DNA of 64,000 bases from Lysobacter enzymogenes (GTDB taxonomy: Bacteria > Pseudomonadota > Gammaproteobacteria > Xanthomonadales > Xanthomonadaceae), in NCBI RefSeq assembly GCF_017355525.1, contig NZ_CP067395.1:5158501-5222500 (forward strand), given 5' to 3'. The notes under the pieces were generated by a model that saw only the letters and a list, made by a program, of their open reading frames with translations, was not told the DNA's origin and searched no databases. Shown in pieces: positions 1 through 9,497 of the stretch. Made by a program: the position numbers and the translations under genes. Each line of letters starts with the position of its first letter. Within the stretch, counting starts at the first letter, position 1.

Positions 1-326
1 TGCTCAACATCGGCGCGCGCGTGCCGGTGTGCGGCGTCATCGCCCACTACAACGACAAGAGCGCGCCGGCCGGCCCCGACCGGGTCCCGCAGCTGATGTC
101 GGCGATCCTGCAAAAGCGCATCCGCGTGCAGGGCTTCATCATTTTCGATCACTACGCCGAGCGTTACGAAGCGTTCCGCAGCGACATGGCGCAGTGGATC
201 GCCAGCGGCCGCCTGAAGCTGCGCGAAGACCGCGTCGACGGCCTGGAGAACGCGCCGGAAGCGTTCATCGGCCTGCTGCAGGGGCGCAACTTCGGCAAGC
301 TGGTGGTGAAGGTGGGCGAGGACTGA
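1..326 (+). CDS. CurA/YncB-type NADP-dependent oxidoreductase, C-terminal fragment
   Basis: The reading frame is already open at the left edge (from base 3) and ends with TGA at 324-326, so only about the last 107 residues are present. The visible part contains GARVPVCGVIAHYND and ends with RNFGKLVVKVGED, which fits the C-terminus of the zinc-free medium-chain reductases of the CurA/YncB group (NADP-dependent alkenal or alkenone reduction in the cytosol). The catalytic and Rossmann parts lie outside the window. The family call rests on the tail alone. It converges on metK, with a bidirectional hairpin terminator between the two genes. Confidence 0.7.
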   Translation, partial: LNIGARVPVCGVIAHYNDKSAPAGPDRVPQLMSAILQKRIRVQGFIIFDHYAERYEAFRSDMAQWIASGRLKLREDRVDGLENAPEAFIGLLQGRNFGKLVVKVGED

Positions 327-378
327 AGGCGCGTCGCGGCTGACAGAACCGCGTCGGGCCCGAAGGCCCTCGCACAAA

Positions 379-408
379 GAAAAAGGGCCGCTTTCGCGGC
401 CCTTTTTC
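379..408. terminator. Bidirectional rho-independent terminator between the oxidoreductase and metK
   Basis: A perfect 13-bp inverted repeat (379-391 with 396-408, loop TTTC) has a GGGCCGC core flanked by A5 on one side and T5 on the other. It can therefore work as an intrinsic terminator on both strands, which suits the convergent genes. Confidence 0.85.
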
Positions 409-431
409 GCTTCGCGCGACGACGCTGGGGC

Positions 432-1655
432 TTACTTCTTCAGCCCGGCGTCCTTGCGCAGATCCTCGGCCTTGTCGGTCTTTTCCCACGAGAAGGCGGT
501 GGCGGTCTGCTTCTTGCCGGCGCCGTCGACGTAGCTGACTTCCTTCGGCTTGCGGCCGAAGTGGCCGTAGGCGGCGGTCAGCTGGTAGACCGGGTGGATC
601 AGGTCGAGCATCTTGACGATGCCGTACGGACGCAGGTCGAAGTGCTTGCGGATCAGCTTTTCGATCTTGTCGTCGCTGATCTTGCCGGTGCCGAAGGTGG
701 TCACCGAGATCGAGGTCGGCTCGGCCACGCCGATGGCGTAGGAGACCTGCACTTCGCACTTGTCGGCCAGGCCCGCGGCGACGATGTTCTTGGCCACGTA
801 GCGCGCGGCGTAGGCGGCCGAACGGTCGACCTTGGACGGGTCCTTGCCCGAGAACGCGCCGCCGCCGTGGCGGGCCATGCCGCCGTAGCTGTCGACGATG
901 ATCTTGCGGCCGGTCAGGCCGCAGTCGCCGACCGGGCCGCCGATCACGAAGATGCCGGTCGGGTTGATGTGGACCTTGTTCTTCGGCAGCTTTTCCAGCC
1001 ACGCCTTCGGCAGCACCGGCTTGAGGATGTGCTCGTACACGCCCTCGACCAGATCCTTCTGCTTGATGCCCGGGTCGTGCTGGGTCGACAGCACCACCGC
1101 GTCGAGGCCGGCGACCTGATGCTTGTCGTCGTAGCGCAGGGTGACCTGCGACTTCGCGTCCGGACGCAGCCACGGCAGCTTGGAGTTCTTCTGCTTGCGC
1201 ACCTTGGCCTGCTGCTCGACCAGACGGTGCGAGTAGTAGATCGGCGCCGGCATGTATTCCGGCGCTTCGTTGCAGGCGTAGCCGAACATCAGGCCCTGGT
1301 CGCCCGCGCCCTGTTCTTCCGGCTTCTTGCGGTCGACGCCGGCGGCGATGTCGGGCGACTGCTTGCCGAGCATGTTGATGATCGCGCAGGTGTGGCCGTC
1401 GAAGCCGACGTTGGAATTGTTGTAGCCGATCTCGTTGATGACCTTGCGGGCGAGGCCTTCGATGTCGACCCAAGCGCTGGTGGTCACTTCGCCGGCGACG
1501 ATGGCCGCGCCGGTCTTGACCAGCGTTTCGCACGCCACGCGGGCGCGCTTGTCCTGGGCGAGGATGGCGTCGAGGACGGCGTCGGAAATCTGGTCGGCGA
1601 TCTTGTCCGGATGGCCTTCGGACACGGACTCGGAAGTGAACAGGTAGCTGGACAT
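432..1655 (-). CDS. metK: S-adenosylmethionine synthase (methionine adenosyltransferase)
   Basis: MetK makes S-adenosylmethionine from methionine and ATP, supplying methyl groups in the cytosol. The protein begins [18 protein letters not shown], the characteristic MetK N-terminus, and contains [14 protein letters not shown] (family signature) and [19 protein letters not shown] (glycine-rich phosphate loop and active-site segment). It is 407 residues, near the usual 385-405. The frame stays open further upstream to 1907, but homology begins at the ATG at 1655, which is preceded by an AAGGA motif. No SAM or SAH riboswitch is recognisable in the roughly 270 bp that separate it from the divergent acyltransferase gene. 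Confidence 0.97.
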   Translation of the reverse strand: MSSYLFTSESVSEGHPDKIADQISDAVLDAILAQDKRARVACETLVKTGAAIVAGEVTTSAWVDIEGLARKVINEIGYNNSNVGFDGHTCAIINMLGKQSPDIAAGVDRKKPEEQGAGDQGLMFGYACNEAPEYMPAPIYYSHRLVEQQAKVRKQKNSKLPWLRPDAKSQVTLRYDDKHQVAGLDAVVLSTQHDPGIKQKDLVEGVYEHILKPVLPKAWLEKLPKNKVHINPTGIFVIGGPVGDCGLTGRKIIVDSYGGMARHGGGAFSGKDPSKVDRSAAYAARYVAKNIVAAGLADKCEVQVSYAIGVAEPTSISVTTFGTGKISDDKIEKLIRKHFDLRPYGIVKMLDLIHPVYQLTAAYGHFGRKPKEVSYVDGAGKKQTATAFSWEKTDKAEDLRKDAGLKK

Positions 1656-1927
1656 CGGTCGAATATCCTTCGATTCGGATAAAAAGATGGCCGCCAATGA
1701 TACAGGCTCGGCCGGGAGCGCGCATTGTGCCGTGCCGGAGGGTTGTTCGGGCGTTAAGCGGCTCCTGAACGCCGGTCGCGCTTTGGACTTTGGATGGAGG
1801 TTGGATGCGGTGGCGCATGGGAAGCTTTGCCGGCGCGCCAGGAGGGCACGCCGAAGCCCGGACCGTCCTCCAGGAACGCCCAGTTCCCGCCGGGCCAGGG
1901 CTGTCATCGCACTGACCCGAAACCGCC

Positions 1928-3727
1928 ATGCGGCTGTCGCTGCGCCGGCTCAGGCTGCGCGGCATACCGCCGCCCCTCGATGCGACGACTCCGATGCTGC
2001 ATTTCGAACGCCGACTGCAAGAACGCTTCCCGCACTGGTTCCGCGGTCGCCGGGCCGCCCTGACCCGGCCCCTGATCCGGACCATCGGCCGCTGGTCGAA
2101 ATTCGACCACATCGACCAGTTCCTCAGCGAAACGCAGCATCTGCGCGATTTCGACTTCGTCACCGCCTCGCTGGACTTCGTCCAGGCGCGCTATCTGGTC
2201 GACCCGTCCGAACTGCAGCGCATCCCGCGCAGCGGGCGGCTGCTGATCGTCGCCAACCATCCCTCCGGCGCGGTCGACGCGCTGGCCCTGCTCGATGCGG
2301 TCGGGCAGGTGCGGCGCGACGTCAAGATCGTCGCCAACGACCTGCTGCTGGCGCTGGACGGGCTGCAGGGCCTGCTGCTGCCGGTGCGCATTCTCGGCGG
2401 CCGGCCCAGCGCCGAGAGCCTGCACGCGATCGAAGCGGCGTTGAACGAAGAACAGTGCGTGATCGTGTTCCCGGCCGGCGAAGTCGCGCGGCTGGGCCTG
2501 CGCGGGGTCACCGACGGGCGCTGGCAGCGCGGCTTCCTGCGCTTCGCCCGCAAGACCGACGCGCCGGTGCTGCCGGTGCGGATCGAGGCGCGCAATTCGG
2601 CGCTGTTCTACGGCGCCTCGGCCTTGTTCAAGCCGGCCGGCACCGCCTTGCTGGCGCGCGAGATGTTCGCCCGTCGCGCGCGCCGGATCGCGCTGCGCAT
2701 CGGCCGGCCGCTGCATCTGCCGGCGCAGGGCGAGTCCCAGCACCTGCTGCGCGAGATCCGCGCCGAGCTGTACGCGATCGGCACCGCGCGCGAGCGCGCC
2801 GCGCCGGTCGGGCCCGAGCCGCTGATCGATCCGGTCGATCCGGCCCTGGTCCGCGCGGGAGTCGAGGCGATGGAGTCGCTCGGCCGCACCACCGACGGCA
2901 AGCAGATCCGGGTCGGCACCCTGCGCACCGGCTCGCCGCTGCTGCGCGAGATCGGCCGCCTGCGCGAAACCACCTTCCGCGCGGTCGGCGAGGGCACCGG
3001 CCAGCGCCTGGACGTCGACATCTACGACAGCTGGTACGAACACATCGTGCTGTGGGACGAGGCCGAGGCGAAGATCGCCGGCGCCTACCGCATCGCGCGC
3101 GGCGGCCGGGTGATCGCCGAGCGCGGCCTGGCCGGGCTCTACACCGCGTCGCTGTTCCGCTACGCCGACGACATGCTGCCGCGGCTGGCGCAGGGCATGG
3201 AGCTGGGCCGCAGCTTCGTCGCCCCGGAATACTGGAACAGCCGCAGCATCGACTACCTGTGGCAGGGCATCGGCGCGTACCTGGTGCGCAATCCCGGCGT
3301 GCGCTACCTGTTCGGCCCGGTCTCGATCAGCTCGGCGCTGCCGGCCGACGCGCGCGAGCAGATCGTCGCCTACTACGCGCGCTACTACGGCAACCTGGAT
3401 TCGGACGCGTTCTCCAAGCAGCCGTTCGTGTACCGCGCCGCGCCGCCGCAGTTCGGCGAATTCGACGCCGCGACCGCGTTCCGCGTGCTCAAGGACAACC
3501 TCGACGCGCTCGGCAGCGCGGTGCCGATGCTCTACAAGCAGTACACCGACCTGTGCGAACCCGGCGGCGCGCGCTTCCTCGCCTTCGGCGTCGACCCGGC
3601 GTTCAGCGACGCGGTCGACGGACTGATCGAAGTGGACCTGCAGCAGCTGCGGCCGAAGAAGCGCGAGCGCTACCTCGGCGCCGCGCGCAACGCCGCACCG
3701 GCGCAGGCCCACGCGCCGGACACCTGA
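1928..3727 (+). CDS. Bifunctional acyltransferase: PlsC-like domain plus GNAT/hemolysin-type domain (OlsF-like, probable ornithine-lipid synthesis)
   Basis: 599 residues with two recognisable halves. The N-terminal half (about 25-280) is a lysophospholipid-acyltransferase-type domain with the acceptor motif [14 protein letters not shown]. The C-terminal half (about 310-560) resembles the Acetyltransf_5/OlsB-like N-acyltransferase family, with [20 protein letters not shown] followed by an acidic segment. This order and length match OlsF, the fused enzyme that N-acylates ornithine and then O-acylates the lyso-lipid. Function is inferred from architecture; a substrate other than ornithine is possible. 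The ATG at 1928 is used; an in-frame ATG at 1994 ([12 protein letters not shown]) could be the true start. It precedes the LpxH-like gene by 20 bp, which suggests an operon. Confidence 0.75.
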   Translation: MRLSLRRLRLRGIPPPLDATTPMLHFERRLQERFPHWFRGRRAALTRPLIRTIGRWSKFDHIDQFLSETQHLRDFDFVTASLDFVQARYLVDPSELQRIPRSGRLLIVANHPSGAVDALALLDAVGQVRRDVKIVANDLLLALDGLQGLLLPVRILGGRPSAESLHAIEAALNEEQCVIVFPAGEVARLGLRGVTDGRWQRGFLRFARKTDAPVLPVRIEARNSALFYGASALFKPAGTALLAREMFARRARRIALRIGRPLHLPAQGESQHLLREIRAELYAIGTARERAAPVGPEPLIDPVDPALVRAGVEAMESLGRTTDGKQIRVGTLRTGSPLLREIGRLRETTFRAVGEGTGQRLDVDIYDSWYEHIVLWDEAEAKIAGAYRIARGGRVIAERGLAGLYTASLFRYADDMLPRLAQGMELGRSFVAPEYWNSRSIDYLWQGIGAYLVRNPGVRYLFGPVSISSALPADAREQIVAYYARYYGNLDSDAFSKQPFVYRAAPPQFGEFDAATAFRVLKDNLDALGSAVPMLYKQYTDLCEPGGARFLAFGVDPAFSDAVDGLIEVDLQQLRPKKRERYLGAARNAAPAQAHAPDT

Positions 3728-3747
3728 CCCCGCCACGAGACCGTGCC

Positions 3748-4581
3748 ATGAGCCCCGCCTCGATCGTGCCGTTGCCGTTACGCCGCCGCGCCGTCTTCGT
3801 CTCCGACGTGCATTTGGGCTCCAAGCACTGCCATGCGGCGGAATTCGCCGATTTCCTGCAGGGCCTGCGCTGCGACAAGCTCTACCTCGTCGGCGACATC
3901 GTCGACCTGTGGTGGATGGCGCAGCGCCGCGCGGCCTGGGGTTCGGCCCAGTACCGGGTGGTCGAGGCGCTGCACGCGCTGGCCCGCGCCGGCACCGAGC
4001 TGATCTACGTGCCCGGCAACCACGACCGTTCGATCCGCCGCTTCTGCGGCCTGACCCTGCCGCGCATGCAGGTGCGCCGCCGCGCCATCCACCTCACCGC
4101 CGACGGCCGCCGCCTGCTGGTCACCCACGGCGACGACTACGACGCGGTCACCCAGTTCGGCGGCATGCAGGAGAAGTTCGGCGACTGGCTGTACGACCGC
4201 ATCCTGACCGGCAACAAGCTGACCAACCAGGTGCGGCGGCGGTTCGGCAAGCGCTATTGGTCGCTGGCCGATTTCCTCAAGCGCCAGAGCGGCGCGGCCG
4301 AGCGCTACATCTCGCGTTTCGTCCAGGCCGGCCTCGACGATGCGCGCAAGCGCGGGCTCGACGGCATCGTCTGCGGGCATATCCACCGCGCCTCGCTGTT
4401 CGAGCGCGACGGCTGCGTCTACGCCAACGACGGCGATTGGGTCGAAAGCCTGACCGCGCTGGTCGAAGATGCCGACGGCACTCTGCGCCTGCTGACCCAC
4501 ACCGGCGAAACCGTGTCGGTGCTGCCGCCGCGCGCGCCGTTGGCGCTGCCGCGGGACGAAGAACTGCCGCACGCGGCGTGA
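3748..4581 (+). CDS. LpxH-like calcineurin-type metallophosphoesterase
   Basis: 277 residues. Phosphoesterase motifs appear in order: SDVHLGS (residues 16-22), GDIVDLWW, PGNHD, THGDDYDAV and CGHIHRA. The binuclear-metal ligands (D, H, D, N, H, H, H) are thus all present. The set resembles the UDP-2,3-diacylglucosamine diphosphatase superfamily, but the protein is longer than canonical LpxH (about 240 aa). A role in lipid A synthesis is therefore not certain, and the chromosome may carry a separate lpxH. Its position 20 bp after the OlsF-like acyltransferase hints at membrane-lipid headgroup or phosphate processing. It ends at a TGA and is followed by the convergent racemase gene. Confidence 0.8.
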   Translation: MSPASIVPLPLRRRAVFVSDVHLGSKHCHAAEFADFLQGLRCDKLYLVGDIVDLWWMAQRRAAWGSAQYRVVEALHALARAGTELIYVPGNHDRSIRRFCGLTLPRMQVRRRAIHLTADGRRLLVTHGDDYDAVTQFGGMQEKFGDWLYDRILTGNKLTNQVRRRFGKRYWSLADFLKRQSGAAERYISRFVQAGLDDARKRGLDGIVCGHIHRASLFERDGCVYANDGDWVESLTALVEDADGTLRLLTHTGETVSVLPPRAPLALPRDEELPHAA

Positions 4582-4642
4582 GGGTGGGGGGCTTCGCTCC
4601 CGGGCCTCGATGGCCGGCGCATCCGCCCCCCAGGCAGATGCG

Positions 4643-5347
4643 CTAACCCACGCCCTCCACCGAAGCGCGCAGCGCCGCGCGCGCCAGCAACCGGGTCGAA
4701 TCCAGCGTCGGCAGCGCCGAATGGGCGTCGTCGATGATCAGCGGAATCTCGGTGCAGCCCAGCACCACCGCATCGCAGCCGCGCGCCTTGAGGTCTTCGA
4801 TGACGCTCTGGAAGTACGCCACCGTTTCGGGCTTGAACACCCCATAGACCAGTTCGTCCATGATCAGCTGCCCGATCCGCGCGCGCTGTTCGGCGTCCGG
4901 GCGCAGGTACTCCAATCCCAGCGCGGCCAACTGCTGCGGGTACACCTCGCTCTCGACCAGCCACTGCGTACCGGTCAGCCCGATCCGGCGGAACCCGCGC
5001 GCCTGCGCCTCGCGCGCCACCACTTCGGCGATGTGCAGCCACGGCAGCGGCGAGCGCGGCCGCACGTAGTCCATCGCCTGGTGGATGGTGTTGTCCGGGC
5101 AGATCAGCAGCTTCGCGCCGGCGCGTTCGAGCTTGCGCGCCGACGACAGCATCAGCTCGCCGACGCCGTCGAGGTCGCCGCGTTCCAGGCACGCCACGTA
5201 GTCGGCCAGCGAATGGCCGTGCAAGGCGATCTCGGGATGCGCGTGCGCGCCGAGCCGCGTCGCGGCTTCGGCGCAGATCGTGCGGTAGCACAGCGCCGCG
5301 CCTTCCGAAGAACAGGCGACGATGCCGAGGGGCAGGGCAGTGGACAT
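4643..5347 (-). CDS. Aspartate/glutamate racemase family protein (YgeA-like)
   Basis: 234 residues starting MSTALPLGIVACSSEGAALC. The two catalytic cysteines of cofactor-independent amino-acid racemases are recognisable in LLICPDNTIHQA and VVLGCTEIPLI, and the flanking Asn-Thr-x-His is conserved. The family interconverts L and D forms of Asp, Glu or other amino acids in the cytosol; the substrate cannot be read from the sequence. The frame extends upstream to 5476, but the residues before 5347 look unlike the family, so the ATG at 5347 was chosen. It converges on the LpxH-like gene and is divergent from the next gene, with 134 bp between. Confidence 0.8.
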   Translation of the reverse strand: MSTALPLGIVACSSEGAALCYRTICAEAATRLGAHAHPEIALHGHSLADYVACLERGDLDGVGELMLSSARKLERAGAKLLICPDNTIHQAMDYVRPRSPLPWLHIAEVVAREAQARGFRRIGLTGTQWLVESEVYPQQLAALGLEYLRPDAEQRARIGQLIMDELVYGVFKPETVAYFQSVIEDLKARGCDAVVLGCTEIPLIIDDAHSALPTLDSTRLLARAALRASVEGVG

Positions 5348-5481
5348 GCGGGCTCCGTAGCGCGCGGCGAATGCCGCCGGGCCCAACATGCGTGCGCCGG
5401 CGCGCCCGCGCAAGCCCGCATCCGGCGGCCTTGCAACGAAAAACAAACACCTTGCCCGAGCCGGCACCGTTAGCATTCCGC

Positions 5482-6621
5482 ATGGATTCTCTGACCCAAA
5501 TCGTGCTCGGCGCCGCGCTGAGCGCCGCCATCGCTCCTGCGCAACACCGCCGCGCCGCCCTGCTGGCCGGCGCGGCGCTGGGCACCTTGCCGGACCTCGA
5601 CATCATCCCGGTCAACCTGCTGACCGACGACCCGGTCGCGCGCATGACCTGGCACCGCAGCATCAGCCACTCGTTGCTGGTGCTGCCGTTCGTGGCCTGG
5701 GCGGTCTGGGGCTGGTGCCGCGCGCGCGGCGGACGCGTGGCGCAATCGCCGAAGCGCTGGTTCTGGGCGATGCAGGCCGCGCTGCTGACCCATCCCGTGC
5801 TCGACGCCTTCACCGTCTACGGCACCCAGCTGTGGTGGCCGCTGCCGGCGCGGCCGACGATGTGGTCGAGCATCTTCATCATCGACCCGCTCTATACCGT
5901 GTGGCTGTTGATCGCCTGCGTGTGGGCCTGGTTCGCGCGCGCCTCGCGCACGGCGCAGCCGGCGCTGATGCTGGGGCTGGCCTTGAGCTCGCTGTACCTG
6001 GGCGGCTCGCTGTGGGCCAAGCAACGGGTCGAAGCCGCCGCGCAGCCGGCGCTGGCCGCGCTGGGGCTGCAGGACGCGCCGCGTTTCTCGGTGCCGATGC
6101 CGTTCACCATCGCGCTGTGGCGGGTGGTGGCGATGACCCCGGAAGGCTATGTCGAAGGCGAGCGTTCGCTGGTCGCCGACCGCGCGCCGATGCAGTTCCG
6201 CCTGTATCCCTCCGACGCGCTGGCCTATTCGCAGGTCAGCGGCTATCCGGCGGTGCACCGCCTGCAGTGGTTCAACCACGGCTTCATGAAGGCCGAGGAG
6301 CGCGACGGCCGGCTGGTGCTCAGCGACCTGCGCATGGGCGCCGAACCCGACTACAACTTCCGCTTCGCGGTGGCGCAGCGCCAGGGGCCGCAGCAGTGGC
6401 GCGAGATCGCGCCGGAGCAGTTGCAATGGCCGTGGGCGGCGGCCGAACGCCTGCCGGCGATGTGGCAGCGGATCTGGCACGAGCCGGCGCCGGTGCCGGT
6501 GGCGCAGACCGTCGCCGACGTGCGCCGGCTGCAACGCGCCACGGCGATGCGCTGGCGCAACGAGTTGCGCCCCGGCGCGGGCGGCGGCGGCGAGCCGGCG
6601 GACGCCGCGGCGCAGCGCTGA
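5482..6621 (+). CDS. YdjM/YfhO-type membrane-bound metal-dependent hydrolase family protein
   Basis: 379 residues starting MDSLTQIVLGAALSAAI. The conserved pattern of the YdjM (LexA-binding membrane protein) family is present: GALGTLPDLDIIP, then WHRSISHSLL, then THPVLDAFTVYGTQLWWP, providing His and Asp residues that may bind metal. Several hydrophobic segments in the first 220 residues should form inner-membrane helices. The C-terminal 150 residues look soluble. Biochemical function in this family is not established. The ATG at 5482 was chosen because the family motif begins there; the frame upstream is Arg/Pro-rich and unlike the family. Confidence 0.8.
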   Translation: MDSLTQIVLGAALSAAIAPAQHRRAALLAGAALGTLPDLDIIPVNLLTDDPVARMTWHRSISHSLLVLPFVAWAVWGWCRARGGRVAQSPKRWFWAMQAALLTHPVLDAFTVYGTQLWWPLPARPTMWSSIFIIDPLYTVWLLIACVWAWFARASRTAQPALMLGLALSSLYLGGSLWAKQRVEAAAQPALAALGLQDAPRFSVPMPFTIALWRVVAMTPEGYVEGERSLVADRAPMQFRLYPSDALAYSQVSGYPAVHRLQWFNHGFMKAEERDGRLVLSDLRMGAEPDYNFRFAVAQRQGPQQWREIAPEQLQWPWAAAERLPAMWQRIWHEPAPVPVAQTVADVRRLQRATAMRWRNELRPGAGGGGEPADAAAQR

Positions 6622-6757
6622 ATCGCTGAACCGATCGCCCCCGGGACGCGGGGCGCCGGCCGCGCGGGACCGCTGGCGCATGCCTGCGGTCATGCAAATC
6701 TGCATAATCGGGCCGCCGCGGCCCCGGACGGCCGCGCTCCCGACCCCGAGGTAGACC

Positions 6758-7267
6758 ATGCCCCCCACGTTTCCGCGATGGATCGCACGGCGCCGGATCG
6801 CGCTTGCGGCCGTCGTCGCCCTTGCGCTCGGCCTCGGCGGCTGCGCCACCTTCATCCGCGGCTCGACCCAGGCGCTGACCGTCGACAGCCTGCCCGCCGG
6901 CGCCACCGTCTCGCTGTCCAACGGCGAGCGCTGCACGACCCCGTGCGTGCTCAAGCTCAAGCGCAAGCACCCGGTCGCGGTGGAACTGTGCAAGCCCGGC
7001 TACCGCACCGCGCAGACCCTGGTGCGCAGCGAACTCGGCAGCGCCGGCGCGGTGCGCATGGCCGGCAATGCGCTGATCGGCGGCCTGATCGGGGTCGGCG
7101 TGGACGCGGCCAGCGGCGCGGCCAAGGACCTGAGCCCGAACGTGCTGGCGGTGCTGCTGGTGGAGGAATCCCCGGGCTGCACCGTGCCGGCGTTCCCGGC
7201 GGTGCCCGAGCACGGGCAGACGCCGGAGGAGTACGCGCGGGTCAAGCAAAAGGCCGCGAAAAAATAA
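6758..7267 (+). CDS. Lipoprotein with PEGA-like beta domain, copy 1 of a tandem pair
   Basis: 169 residues with a basic N-terminus, a hydrophobic stretch and a lipobox-like GLGGCATF, indicating an exported lipoprotein (acylated Cys near residue 29). After this comes RGSTQALTVDSLPAGATVS, resembling PEGA-type surface domains, then a conserved TTPCVLKLKRKHPVAVELC segment with paired cysteines. A glycine-rich hydrophobic patch (NALIGGLIGVGVDAASGAA) follows. It is clearly paralogous to the gene at 7399, 131 bp downstream. Function unknown; an envelope role is inferred only from the signal peptide. Confidence 0.8.
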   Translation: MPPTFPRWIARRRIALAAVVALALGLGGCATFIRGSTQALTVDSLPAGATVSLSNGERCTTPCVLKLKRKHPVAVELCKPGYRTAQTLVRSELGSAGAVRMAGNALIGGLIGVGVDAASGAAKDLSPNVLAVLLVEESPGCTVPAFPAVPEHGQTPEEYARVKQKAAKK

Positions 7268-7398
7268 GTTCGTATCGCCGGATCGGCGCGCGCGCGGACA
7301 AACTGTGACGCCCATTGCAAGAGGTTTGCGGCTGTGGCTTGATACCGCCGCGGCTGGGGAGCCGCCGGGCCAGGCCCGCAATCTTTCAGGGGGTTCAC

Positions 7399-7986
7399 AT
7401 GCGTCACGCGTCTCGCCGGCTCGCGCCGGCGATCGGTATCGTTTTGTCTCTCGCAGTCAGCGGCTGCGCCACCATCACCCGCGGTTCGACCCAGGCGCTG
7501 ACCATCAACAGCCTGCCGGTCGGCGCGACCGCGTCGCTGTCCAACGGCGAGCGCTGCACTACGCCGTGCACGCTCAAGCTCAAGCGCAAGCACCCGGTCG
7601 CGGTGGAAGTGTGCAAGGCCGGCTACGAGCCGGTGCTGACCCAGGTGCTGAGCCAGGTCGCCGGCGCCGGCGCGGCGGGCATGGCCGGCAACGTCCTGGT
7701 CGGCGGCCTGATCGGCGTCGGCGTGGACGCGGCCACCGGCGCGACCAAGGACCTCACCCCGAACCCGCTGTCGGTGACCCTGGCGGCCGGCGAACCCGGT
7801 TGCGCTGCGCCGACGTTCCCGGGCGTGCCCGACGGCGGCCAGACGCCGCAGGAATACGCGGCCCAGGCCAAGAAAAAGGCCAAGGGCAAGGCCGAGCCGG
7901 CGCAGAAGGCCGAAGCCGCGCAGGGCGAGGCGAAGCAGGCCGACGTCGCCGAAGCCGCCGCGCCGGCCGCGCCCAGCGAAGGCTGA
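7399..7986 (+). CDS. Lipoprotein with PEGA-like beta domain, copy 2 with Lys/Ala-rich tail
   Basis: 195 residues. The signal peptide ends in LAVSGCATI (lipobox, Cys about residue 22). The core from RGSTQALTINSLPVGATAS through ATGATKDLTPN aligns residue for residue with the upstream copy. Copy 2 adds a roughly 35-residue Lys/Ala/Glu-rich tail (AKKKAKGKAEPAQKAEAAQG), the kind of flexible charged extension that could interact with peptidoglycan or acidic polymers. A good AGGGGG ribosome-binding site lies just before the ATG at 7399. Function unknown. Confidence 0.82.
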   Translation: MRHASRRLAPAIGIVLSLAVSGCATITRGSTQALTINSLPVGATASLSNGERCTTPCTLKLKRKHPVAVEVCKAGYEPVLTQVLSQVAGAGAAGMAGNVLVGGLIGVGVDAATGATKDLTPNPLSVTLAAGEPGCAAPTFPGVPDGGQTPQEYAAQAKKKAKGKAEPAQKAEAAQGEAKQADVAEAAAPAAPSEG

Positions 7987-8088
7987 GCGGGCGAGCGTGG
8001 AAACGGGGACGCCGCGCGCAAGCCGGCGTCCTCGTCGATTCGGCGGTGATTGCGTCGCGGCCGCCGATGCGGCCGCGGATGCGCTGGG

Positions 8089-9087
8089 TCAGGCCGCGGC
8101 CGGCAAGTCCGGCGCCACGCCGGCGACCAGCGCGTCGAAGTAATCGCGGGTCAGCCGCAGTTGCTGCTCGGCCGATTCGGCGCGGTTGACCACCGCTCGG
8201 AAGGCGGCGTTTTCCGGCCGGTCCTTCGCATACCAGCCCAGGTGCTTGCGCGCGATGCGCACGCCCGAGACCTCGCCGTAGAACGCGTGCAGGTGTTCGA
8301 GATGGCCGATCAGGATGTCGCGGATTTCCTCCAGCGACGGCGGCGGCAATTCCTCGCCGTGTTCGAGGAAGTGGGCGATCTCGCGGAAGATCCACGGCCG
8401 CCCCTGCGCCGCGCGGCCGACCATGACCGCGTCGCAGCCGGTGTGGGCGAGCACGAACGCGGCCTTGCGCGGCGAATCGATGTCGCCGTTGGCCAGCACC
8501 GGAATCGACAGCTGCGCCTTGATCGCGGCGATGGTGTCGTACTCGGCGGTGCCGGTGTATTGCTGGTCGCGGGTGCGCCCGTGCACCGCCAGCGCGGCGA
8601 TGCCGGACTGTTCGGCGATGCGCGCGATCATCGGCGCGTTGCGCTGGTCGTGGTCCCAGCCGGTGCGGATCTTGAGCGTGACCGGCACGTCGACCGCGCC
8701 GACCACCGCCTCGAGAATCCTCGCCACCAGCTCCGGCTCGCGCATCAGCGCCGAACCGGCCCAGGCGTTGCAGACCTTCTTGGCCGGGCAACCCATGTTG
8801 ATGTCGACGATCTGGGCGCCGTGATCGACGTTGTAGCGCGCCGCATCGGCCATGATCTGCGGCACGGTGCCGGCGATCTGCACGCTGATCGGGTCCGGCT
8901 CGCCGGCGTGGTCCATGCGGTGGCGCGACTTGGCCGTGGTCCAGAAGCGCGGGTCGCTGGTGGTCATCTCCGACACGCACAAGCCGGCGCCCAGGCGCTT
9001 GCATAGCACCCGGAACGGTTTGTCGGTGACGCCCGCCATCGGAGCGAGGACCACCCGGGGGGCGATGGTGTGGGAGCCGATGCGCAT
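8089..9087 (-). CDS. dusB: tRNA-dihydrouridine synthase B
   Basis: 332 residues. Flavoprotein that reduces specific D-loop uridines of tRNA to dihydrouridine. Family motifs: LAPMAGVTDKPFR, VQIAGTVPQIMADAAR, the active-site block DINMGCPAKKVCNAWAGSAL with the catalytic Cys, TLKIRTGWD, ANGDIDSPRKA, and GRAAQGRPWIFREI (FMN phosphate binding). GVRIARKHLGWY in the C-terminal helical domain points to the DusB subfamily. MRIGSHTIAP at 9087 matches the DusB N-terminus; an ATG three codons upstream (9096) is an equal alternative. No fis gene follows, unlike in enterobacteria. Confidence 0.93.
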   Translation of the reverse strand: MRIGSHTIAPRVVLAPMAGVTDKPFRVLCKRLGAGLCVSEMTTSDPRFWTTAKSRHRMDHAGEPDPISVQIAGTVPQIMADAARYNVDHGAQIVDINMGCPAKKVCNAWAGSALMREPELVARILEAVVGAVDVPVTLKIRTGWDHDQRNAPMIARIAEQSGIAALAVHGRTRDQQYTGTAEYDTIAAIKAQLSIPVLANGDIDSPRKAAFVLAHTGCDAVMVGRAAQGRPWIFREIAHFLEHGEELPPPSLEEIRDILIGHLEHLHAFYGEVSGVRIARKHLGWYAKDRPENAAFRAVVNRAESAEQQLRLTRDYFDALVAGVAPDLPAAA

Positions 9088-9161
9088 GGCGCGCATTGTA
9101 AGCCACCCGGCCGCGGTGGGCCGGGGGCGAGCGCCGGGCCGGCCGGCGCAGGCGGTGCGGC

Positions 9162-9497
9162 TCAGGGCGAGGTGTCTTCGACCTTCAGCGACGGGCCGTT
9201 TTCCTTGACCGAAGCGATGCCGCCGTCGCGGCCGCTGGCGTCCTTGTACATCTGGCTGTTGCCGATGACCAGGCCGTTGCTCGCCGTCAACAGGAAGTAC
9301 AGACGGCCGTCGGCGGCCTGCTTGCGCTCGTAGCGCGCGTCGATCTGGCTGTTCTTGCGCGTCGACTCGATCCCTTCCAGCGCCGAGGCCTTCTGCTTGT
9401 AGCTCTCGCTGCTGAGGATCACCTGGCCGTTGCCGGCCTTGAGCACGAAGTGGTACTGCCCGTTGCTCTGCTTGCTGATGACGTACTTGCCTGCCAT
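9162..9497 (-). CDS. YegP family protein (tandem DUF1508/UPF0339)
   Basis: 111 residues formed by two tandem copies of a roughly 50-residue beta-rich motif: GQYHFVLKAGNGQVILSSES and GRLYFLLTASNGLVIGNSQ, each followed by a lysine/alanine turn and an I-(E/A)-S-(T/V)-(R/K) segment. This duplication is typical of YegP. Function is unknown in the family. The start at 9497 (MAGKYVISKQ) is preceded by GAGGGA. The gene lies 75 bp upstream of dusB on the same strand. Confidence 0.88.
   Translation of the reverse strand: MAGKYVISKQSNGQYHFVLKAGNGQVILSSESYKQKASALEGIESTRKNSQIDARYERKQAADGRLYFLLTASNGLVIGNSQMYKDASGRDGGIASVKENGPSLKVEDTSP

Noticed and set aside
561..1682. Plus-strand 373-codon ORF opposite metK
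   Set aside because: It is the shadow of metK; Asp/Val/Gly-rich and without family features.
1656..1927. SAM or SAH riboswitch upstream of metK
   Set aside because: No conserved SAM-I/II or SAH motif is recognisable in this gap.
3748..4581. Assignment as the lipid A gene lpxH itself
   Set aside because: Motifs fit the superfamily but the length and neighbourhood differ, so only LpxH-like is claimed.
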